Source: Streptomyces speibonae
Lineage (GTDB): Bacteria; Actinomycetota; Actinomycetes; Streptomycetales; Streptomycetaceae
DNA: 10,045 bases
NCBI GenBank assembly: GCA_000715605.1
Contig: KL568552.1
Location: forward strand, 1,463 to 11,507
Direction of reading: 5' to 3'
The notes beneath the pieces are model-generated. The model saw nothing but the letters and a program-made list of their open reading frames with translations. It did not search any database and was not told the DNA's origin. Of the stretch, positions 5,551 through 10,045 are shown piece by piece (within the stretch, counting starts at the first letter, position 1; the number at the start of each line of letters is the position of its first letter). The position numbers and the translations under genes are program-made.

Positions 5551-6351
5551 TCAGAGCACCTTGGACAGGAACGACTTGGTGCGGTCGTGCCGCGGATTGG
5601 TCAGCACCTCGCGCGGGTGCCCGGACTCGACGACCACGCCGTCGTCCATGAACACCAGCGAGTCGCCCACCTCCCGGGCGAAGCCCATCTCATGGGTGAC
5701 GACGATCATCGTCATGCCGTCCTCGGCGAGGTCGCGCATGACGTCGAGGACCTCACCGACGAGCTCCGGGTCGAGCGCCGAGGTGGGCTCGTCGAAGAGC
5801 ATCAGCTTGGGCTGCATTGCCAGCGCGCGGGCGATGGCGACGCGCTGCTGCTGACCGCCGGAGAGCTGAGCGGGGTAGTGACCCTTGCGGTCGCCGAGAC
5901 CGACCCGGTCCAGCAGCCGCTCCGCACGCTCCCGGGCCACGGCCTTGGTCTCCCGCTTGACCTGGACCGGCGCCTCCATGACGTTCTCCAGCGCCGTCAT
6001 GTGGGGGAAGAGGTTGAAGCGCTGGAACACCATGCCGATGTCCCGCCGCTGCGCCGCGACCTCCTTCTCCTTGAGCTCGTAGAGCTTGTCGCCCTTCTGC
6101 CGGTAGCCGACCAGCTCACCGTCGACCGACAGCCGGCCGGCGCTGATCTTCTCCAGGTGGTTGATGCACCGCAGGAACGTGGACTTGCCGGAACCGGACG
6201 GACCGATCAGGCAGAACACCTCCCGCGCGTTCACCTCCAGGTCGATGCCCTTGAGGATGTGCGCGAGACCGAAGGACTTGTGCACGCCCTCCGCCTTGAC
6301 CATCGGGTGACCGCCGGGGACGCTCACGACGTCCTTGCTGAGCTTGCTCAT
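5551..6351 (-). CDS. Polar amino acid ABC transporter, ATP-binding protein
   Basis: This is the ATPase of an amino acid importer on the cytoplasmic face of the membrane. The 266-residue protein has Walker [10 protein letters not shown] (50-58), Q-loop Gln110, signature LSGGQQQR (163-170), Walker [15 protein letters not shown] (183-196) and switch His220. The pattern [13 protein letters not shown] and the '[13 protein letters not shown]' segment are typical of the PAAT (GlnQ/HisP-like) family. An insert around 80-100 ([16 protein letters not shown]) is longer than in GlnQ but is found in HisP-like members. The ATG at 6351 overlaps the permease TGA (ATGA), which supports this start over the internal Met17. 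It is the last gene of a three-gene operon and would work as a homodimer with two permease subunits. Confidence 0.95.
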   Translation of the reverse strand: MSKLSKDVVSVPGGHPMVKAEGVHKSFGLAHILKGIDLEVNAREVFCLIGPSGSGKSTFLRCINHLEKISAGRLSVDGELVGYRQKGDKLYELKEKEVAAQRRDIGMVFQRFNLFPHMTALENVMEAPVQVKRETKAVARERAERLLDRVGLGDRKGHYPAQLSGGQQQRVAIARALAMQPKLMLFDEPTSALDPELVGEVLDVMRDLAEDGMTMIVVTHEMGFAREVGDSLVFMDDGVVVESGHPREVLTNPRHDRTKSFLSKVL

Positions 6352-7280
6352 CGGGTCACCCCCGGGCGGCCGAAGGAGTTGAACAGGCGGAGGTTCTTCT
6401 TCAGGCGCTGCAGCGGCGTCGGCGGCAGATTACGCGTCGAGCCGCGGGCGTAGCGGCGCTCCAGGTAGTACTGGCCGACGCTGAAGACGCTGGTGAGGGC
6501 CAGGTACCAGATGGAGGCCACGAAGTACATCTCGACCACCGCCAGCGAGGTGCTGGACACGTCCGTGGAGCGCTTGATGAGCTCGTTGAACTGCACCGCG
6601 TAGGCGAGCGACGAGGTCTTCAGCATGTTGATGTACTCGTTGCCGGTCGGCGGCACGATCACCCGCATCGCCTGCGGGAGCACCACCCGGCGCAGCGTCT
6701 TGGCCTGGGTCATGCCCAGCGCGTGGGACGCCTCGGTCTGCCCCTCGTCGACGGACTGGATGCCCGCGCGGACGATCTCGGACATGTACGCGGCCTCGTT
6801 CAGGCCGAGCCCCAGCAGCGCCGCCAGGAACGGCGTCATCACCTGGTTCATCTCGTCCTTGTAGAACCCCAGGTTGAGGACGGGGAACACCAGCGCGATG
6901 TTGTACCAGATGAGCAGCTGGACCAGGACCGGCGTGCCGCGGAAGAACCAGACGTAGAAGTAGGCCACCGTGCTGGTGACCGGGTTGGACGACATCCGCA
7001 TGACCGCGAGGATCACGCCGAGCACCAGACCGAGCGCCATGGCCAGCACGGAGATGTACAGCGTGTGCCAGGCACCGGACAGGATCGTTCCGTCGGTGAG
7101 GTACTCGGGGATGACGCCGTAGTTGATGTTGGCGTTGGAGAAGGCGATCCCGATCAGCACCAGGATGACGATGACCACCGCGGCGGCCACCCAGCGGCCG
7201 TAGTGGCGCACCGGGATCGCCTTGATCTGCTCCGGCGGCACCGATGGTGACGCCGGAGTCTTGTCAACCGTGTCAGTCAC
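6348..7280 (-). CDS. Polar amino acid ABC transporter, permease protein
   Basis: This 310-residue integral membrane protein belongs to the HisM/GlnP permease family. After a cytoplasmic N terminus of about 28 residues, hydrophobic segments lie at about 29-48, 68-93, 104-135, 148-163, 203-215 and 250-268. The cytoplasmic EAA loop that docks on the ATPase is clear at about 162-190 ([12 protein letters not shown], then [12 protein letters not shown]). The positively charged tail ([22 protein letters not shown]) fits a cytoplasmic C terminus. Only one permease gene is present, so the channel is probably a homodimer. The start is GTG at 7280, 28 nt after the binding-protein gene, and the end overlaps the ATPase gene by 4 nt. 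The substrate is a polar amino acid, not resolvable further. Confidence 0.95.
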   Translation of the reverse strand: MTDTVDKTPASPSVPPEQIKAIPVRHYGRWVAAAVVIVILVLIGIAFSNANINYGVIPEYLTDGTILSGAWHTLYISVLAMALGLVLGVILAVMRMSSNPVTSTVAYFYVWFFRGTPVLVQLLIWYNIALVFPVLNLGFYKDEMNQVMTPFLAALLGLGLNEAAYMSEIVRAGIQSVDEGQTEASHALGMTQAKTLRRVVLPQAMRVIVPPTGNEYINMLKTSSLAYAVQFNELIKRSTDVSSTSLAVVEMYFVASIWYLALTSVFSVGQYYLERRYARGSTRNLPPTPLQRLKKNLRLFNSFGRPGVTR

Positions 7281-7308
7281 AGCGACTGCCCTTCAGTGTT
7301 GCCGAGGT

Positions 7309-8268
7309 TCAGGAACCGCCGTTGATCTTCGCCTCGGTCACCGCGCCGTCCGTGACGTTCCACTTCTCGAGGATCTTGGTGTACTCGCCGTTCTCGATGA
7401 TGGCGTTCACGGCCGCCTCGAGGGCGTCCCGCAGCTGGGTGTTCTCCTTGCTCACGCCGATGCCGTACGGGCCCGCCTCGATCTGCTCGCCGACGACCTC
7501 GAAGTCCTTGCCGCCGCCCGAGGTCTTGGCGTTGTAGGCCGCGACCGGGAAGTCGTTCAGGTCGGCGACGGACGCGCCCTGCTTCAGACGCAGCAGCGCC
7601 TCGGGGTCGGTGTCGTAGGTCTGGAGCTTGATGGCCGGCTCGCCGTCGTCGGTGCACTTCTTGTTCTGCTCGTTGGCGATGCCCTCCGAGGTGGTGCCGC
7701 GCTGCAGCGCGACCACCTGGCCGCAGAGGTCGTCCAGGGACTTGATGCCCTTGGGGTTGCCCTTCTGGACGAGGATCGAGGTGCCGGCGGTGAAGTAGTC
7801 GACGAAGTCGATGCCGTCGCCGGCCTTCTTGCCGGTGTCGGAGTCGATGCCGTTCTGGCGGTCCTTGGTGTCGCTCATCGCCGACATGATCACGTTGAAG
7901 CGGCCGGACTGCAGACCGACGATGAGCTGGTCGAACTTGCCGTTCTGGAAGTCGAACTTCACCCCGAGCTGCTTGCTGAGGGCCTCGGCCATGTCGGGGT
8001 CGATGCCGACGGGCTTGCCGTCCTGCATGAACTCGACCGGCGGGTACGCGATGTCGGAGCCCACCTTGATGACGCCCGCCTTGCGGATGTCGTCCGGGAG
8101 CTTGTCGGCGAGCGGCGCGCTGGACGAGTCGGTGCTGCCGCTGTCGCTGCTCTTGTCCGTCTGGTCACCGCAGCCGGTGAGAATCAGTGCGCCTGCGACC
8201 GCGATCGCGCCGACCGCTGCCATCCGGGAGCGTGCGGCGGTGGTACGACGGGTGGTGCTTGCGGTCAT
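7309..8268 (-). CDS. Amino acid ABC transporter, substrate-binding lipoprotein
   Basis: The 319-residue precursor has a lipoprotein signal: basic N terminus (TTRRTTAARSR), hydrophobic core, and lipobox LTGC with Cys33 to be lipidated and anchored outside the membrane. A serine/aspartate-rich linker (SSDSGSTDSSS) leads to the SBP_bac_3 domain from about residue 58. It begins IRKAGVIKVGSDIAYPPVEFMQDGKPVGIDPDMAEAL, followed by FDQLIVGLQSGRFNVIMSAM and a C-terminal lobe ending EYTKILEKWNV. It captures a polar amino acid and delivers it to the permease. The ATG at 8268 has GGAGGAA upstream with good spacing, and choosing it gives a standard signal peptide. An extension to 8397 would add non-signal sequence. 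It is the first gene of the operon. Confidence 0.96.
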   Translation of the reverse strand: MTASTTRRTTAARSRMAAVGAIAVAGALILTGCGDQTDKSSDSGSTDSSSAPLADKLPDDIRKAGVIKVGSDIAYPPVEFMQDGKPVGIDPDMAEALSKQLGVKFDFQNGKFDQLIVGLQSGRFNVIMSAMSDTKDRQNGIDSDTGKKAGDGIDFVDYFTAGTSILVQKGNPKGIKSLDDLCGQVVALQRGTTSEGIANEQNKKCTDDGEPAIKLQTYDTDPEALLRLKQGASVADLNDFPVAAYNAKTSGGGKDFEVVGEQIEAGPYGIGVSKENTQLRDALEAAVNAIIENGEYTKILEKWNVTDGAVTEAKINGGS

Positions 8269-8426
8269 GGTGGGTTCCTCCGGCGGATGGGTGGAGTTGC
8301 CGATGGGGCCGGCGACTGCCGGGACGGCATCGCCGCGGTCGACGAGAGCACACGCCTTCGAGTGTCGCGACCTCGTGTGATGACCGCATCTTGCCATTCG
8401 GACTGCGCCATCCAGGGGGGAGGCGA

Positions 8427-8455
8427 TGTCAAAATCGGATAACGGGTGGCACCCG
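8427..8455 (-). promoter_or_regulatory. Candidate transporter promoter with adjacent palindrome
   Basis: On the minus strand a consensus -35, TTGACA, occupies 8432-8427. No strong -10 follows; CGCAGT at 18-nt spacing is the best match. Just upstream, 8443-8455 is a perfect palindrome CGGGTG-G-CACCCG with 6-bp arms, a position suited to an activator or repressor. If this is the promoter, the leader would be about 130 nt. An alternative -10 (TATCCG) overlaps the same area. Confidence 0.35.
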
Positions 8456-8471
8456 AACCGGTCCAGTTCGC

Positions 8472-8517
8472 TCCATTGTGGCCGGACAGTATGTGGGAAT
8501 CGTCCATTCCGGCCGGA
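8472..8517. repeat. Direct repeat, 15 bp, spaced 31 bp
   Basis: TCCATTGTGGCCGGA (8472-8486) and TCCATTCCGGCCGGA (8503-8517) agree at 13 of 15 positions. They start 31 bp apart, close to three helical turns. The same area also contains an inverted pair GGCCGGA (8480-8486) and TCCGGCC (8508-8514), and CCGGA-N5-TCCGG at 8513-8527. It may be a tandem regulator-binding site; no known motif was recognised. Confidence 0.5.
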
Positions 8518-8610
8518 AGATCTCCGGTTGAACTCGTGCTATGAGAACCGCCGCCGTAACCTTTGGTGTGATTGCGGGCTTGCTGAGCGTTGGTCCAGGT
8601 CTTGTCCTGT

Positions 8611-8622
8611 TATCGGGCGATA
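8611..8622. promoter_or_regulatory. Candidate operator palindrome TATCG-GG-CGATA
   Basis: This is a perfect 5-2-5 palindrome, AT-rich for this genome, 226 bp before the malic enzyme start. A second 5-2-5 palindrome with the same GG centre, AAGAA-GG-TTCTT, lies at 8685-8696. Either could be an operator for the malic enzyme gene; neither matches a consensus I know. Confidence 0.28.
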
Positions 8623-8700
8623 GTTCGAGGTGCCGGTATGTGACCTTCGCGTTATGGACTCGTCGCCGACGGCGTCCGTCCGGTAAGAAGGTTCTTTACA

Positions 8701-8739
8701 CCCCTCATCCGGGGCTCAGGGCGCGTGTGCGGCGCGCCC
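8701..8739 (+). other. Two tandem hairpins in the malic enzyme upstream region
   Basis: The first is CCCC-TCATCC-GGGG (8701-8714). The second is GGGCGCG-N7-CGCGCCC (8719-8725 with 8733-8739), with GTCGTGTTT following. The second could be a weak plus-strand terminator or attenuator, or simply leader structure. It sits about 110 nt before the malic enzyme start. Confidence 0.35.
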
Positions 8740-8847
8740 GTCGTGTTTGGCCCGAACGCATCAACCCTCCGGGCCTTGCGCGGTCCCGCCCACCCCTCAC
8801 CAGGAGTGGCAACCCTCAAACCATGAACGATTAAGGGGTAAAACCAA

Positions 8848-10045
8848 GTGGCAGCGGAGATTGTCAATCCTCGCAGCGACCGCGAAAGCCGGAACGGTCA
8901 TCCGGACCAGGAGAGCGGGGCCGAACCTCTCGACTCCTTCGACCCGGCGTTCGCGCTGCACCGCGGCGGCAAGATGGCCGTGCAGGCCACCGTGCCGGTC
9001 CGCGACAAGGACGATCTGTCCCTGGCGTACACGCCCGGGGTCGCGAAGGTGTGCAGCGCGATCGCCGAGCAGCCGGAACTCGTCCACGACTACACGTGGA
9101 AGTCGCAGGTCGTCGCCGTGGTGACGGACGGTACGGCCGTGCTCGGCCTCGGGGACATCGGTCCCGGCGCCTCCCTCCCGGTGATGGAGGGCAAGGCCAT
9201 CCTCTTCAAGCAGTTCGGCGGCGTGGACGCGGTCCCGATCGCCCTCGACTGCACCGGCGTCGACGAGATCGTCGAGACCGTGGTCCGGCTCGCCCCGTCC
9301 TTCGGCGGGGTGAACCTGGAGGACATCTCGGCACCCCGGTGCTTCGAGATCGAGCGGCGGTTGCAGGAGCGGCTGGACATCCCGGTCTTCCATGACGACC
9401 AGCACGGCACGGCGGTCGTGTCGCTGGCGGCGCTGCGGAACGCGGCGCGGCTGAGCGGGCGCGACCTGAGCGAGCTGCGGGCCGTGATCTCGGGCGCCGG
9501 CGCCGCGGGTGTCGCGATCGCCAGGATGCTGGTCGAGGCCGGCATCGGGGACGTCGCCGTGGCCGACCGCAAGGGCGTCGTCTCGCGCGAGCGCGAGGAC
9601 CTCACGCCGATCAAGGCGGAGCTGGCGTCCTTCACCAACAAGGCCGGACTCACGGGGTCGCTGGAGTCGGCCCTGGACGGGGCCGACGTGTTCATCGGCG
9701 TCTCCGGCGGCACGGTGCCCGAGTCGGCGGTGGCGTCGATGGCCAAGGGCGCGTTCGTCTTCGCCATGGCCAACCCCGACCCCGAGGTGCGCCCGGAGAT
9801 CGCGCACAAGTACGCGGCGGTCGTGGCCACCGGGCGGTCGGACTTCCCGAACCAGATCAACAACGTGCTGGCGTTCCCGGGCATCTTCGCGGGCGCCCTC
9901 CAGGTGCGCGCCTCCCGGATCACGGAGGGGATGAAGCTGGCCGCCGCCGAGGCGCTGGCCTCGGTGGTCGGTGACGATCTCGCCGCCGACTACGTCATCC
10001 CGTCCCCGTTCGACGAGCGGGTCGCCCCCGCGGTGACGGCTGCCG
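8848..10045 (+). CDS. Malic enzyme (malate dehydrogenase, decarboxylating), 3' end beyond window
   Basis: The enzyme oxidatively decarboxylates malate to pyruvate and CO2 with reduction of NAD(P), linking the TCA cycle to pyruvate, and often supplies NADPH for lipid and polyketide synthesis. The 399 residues present include catalytic Tyr61 in SLAYTPGVA, Lys116 in PVMEGKAILFK, metal ligands Glu158/Asp159 (NLEDISAPRCFE) and Asp183/Asp184 (FHDDQHGTA), the dinucleotide loop SGAGAAGVA (215-223) and FPNQINNVLAFPGIF (333-347). There is no ACT domain at the N terminus; residues 1-30 are a variable, polar extension. It is similar, from memory, to S. coelicolor SCO5261, reported as NADP-dependent, but cofactor choice cannot be fixed here. 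The GTG at 8848 has AAGGGG about 9 nt upstream. No stop occurs before the window ends. Confidence 0.97.
   Translation, partial: MAAEIVNPRSDRESRNGHPDQESGAEPLDSFDPAFALHRGGKMAVQATVPVRDKDDLSLAYTPGVAKVCSAIAEQPELVHDYTWKSQVVAVVTDGTAVLGLGDIGPGASLPVMEGKAILFKQFGGVDAVPIALDCTGVDEIVETVVRLAPSFGGVNLEDISAPRCFEIERRLQERLDIPVFHDDQHGTAVVSLAALRNAARLSGRDLSELRAVISGAGAAGVAIARMLVEAGIGDVAVADRKGVVSREREDLTPIKAELASFTNKAGLTGSLESALDGADVFIGVSGGTVPESAVASMAKGAFVFAMANPDPEVRPEIAHKYAAVVATGRSDFPNQINNVLAFPGIFAGALQVRASRITEGMKLAAAEALASVVGDDLAADYVIPSPFDERVAPAVTAA

Larger units (their letters stand above)
8269..8847. other. 579-bp divergent regulatory region, no convincing gene
   Basis: This separates the transporter operon (minus) from the malic enzyme gene (plus). 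It has lower GC content and less third-position bias than the flanking genes. The largest plus-strand frame (8541-8834, 97 codons) starts with a hydrophobic run but uses TTA and other rare codons and degrades into arginine-rich sequence, so I do not call it. The region holds the likely transporter promoter, several palindromes, a direct repeat and two hairpins, listed separately. No riboswitch or GlnR box was recognised. Confidence 0.6.

Noticed and set aside
4639..6453. 604-codon plus-strand open frame
   Set aside because: It overlaps the methyltransferase in another frame and then runs antisense to the ABC ATPase. The translation is arginine/proline/glycine-rich without domains, as expected of a shadow frame in high-GC DNA.
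7222..8442. 406-codon plus-strand open frame
   Set aside because: It is antisense to the binding-protein gene, which has a clear lipobox and SBP domain. The product is valine/leucine/aspartate-biased with no recognisable motif.
8552..8575. Possible GlnR box around GTAACCTTTGG
   Set aside because: Only one half-site (GTAAC) fits; the second half expected after 6 nt does not resemble GAAAC on either strand.
8541..8834. 97-codon plus-strand frame with hydrophobic start, ending in ATG AAC GAT TAA just before the malic enzyme
   Set aside because: Poor codon use including TTA, no ribosome-binding site at its start, and arginine-rich low-complexity tail. The three-codon ATG at 8823 also lacks a well-spaced Shine-Dalgarno sequence, so I do not call a leader peptide.
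8797..9807. 336-codon minus-strand open frame
   Set aside because: It is antisense to the malic enzyme, whose catalytic motifs are intact on the plus strand.

Overview
The window is very GC-rich chromosomal DNA with G/C-ending codons, frequent GTG starts and long open shadow frames. This composition, plus a nickel superoxide dismutase next to its maturation protease, points to a Streptomyces-like actinomycete. The order sodN, sodX, CGNR regulator, methyltransferase, polar amino acid ABC transporter, malic enzyme resembles, from memory, the S. coelicolor SCO5254-SCO5261 neighbourhood. I could not check this by alignment.

Layout. Positions 1-230 hold the end (possibly all) of a small hypothetical protein on the plus strand. 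Its stop codon abuts the stop of a minus-strand cluster (231-2929) transcribed in the order kinase-like protein, short AraC-type regulator, VOC-fold protein, two-domain VOC-fold protein. The last two overlap by 4 nt. The AraC ribosome-binding region is a dense run of G tracts. The kinase-like gene is separated from sodN by a strong hairpin terminator and four 15-bp tandem repeats. sodN (minus) and sodX (plus) diverge from a 147-bp region. SodX trims the SodN propeptide, so the pair is a functional unit. The 3' end of sodX overlaps the 3' end of a CGNR zinc-finger regulator gene on the opposite strand by 118 bp. That regulator diverges from a class I SAM-dependent methyltransferase.

A 15-bp perfect-stem hairpin lies between the convergent methyltransferase and transporter genes and probably terminates both. 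The transporter reads on the minus strand as lipoprotein binding protein, permease, ATPase, with the last two overlapping by 4 nt. A 579-bp intergenic region (8269-8847) separates it from a divergent malic enzyme gene (8848 onwards), which runs off the window without a stop. This region has no convincing gene but is rich in palindromes, a 31-bp-spaced direct repeat and hairpins, and is the most likely regulatory hub here.

I see no tRNA, rRNA, CRISPR array, insertion sequence or phage gene. Most of the window is conserved housekeeping or accessory chromosome. The points worth a second look are regulatory: the G-tract translation start, the tandem repeat beside sodN, the sodN leader as a small-RNA target, the antisense sodX/CGNR overlap, and the repeat-rich region upstream of the malic enzyme.
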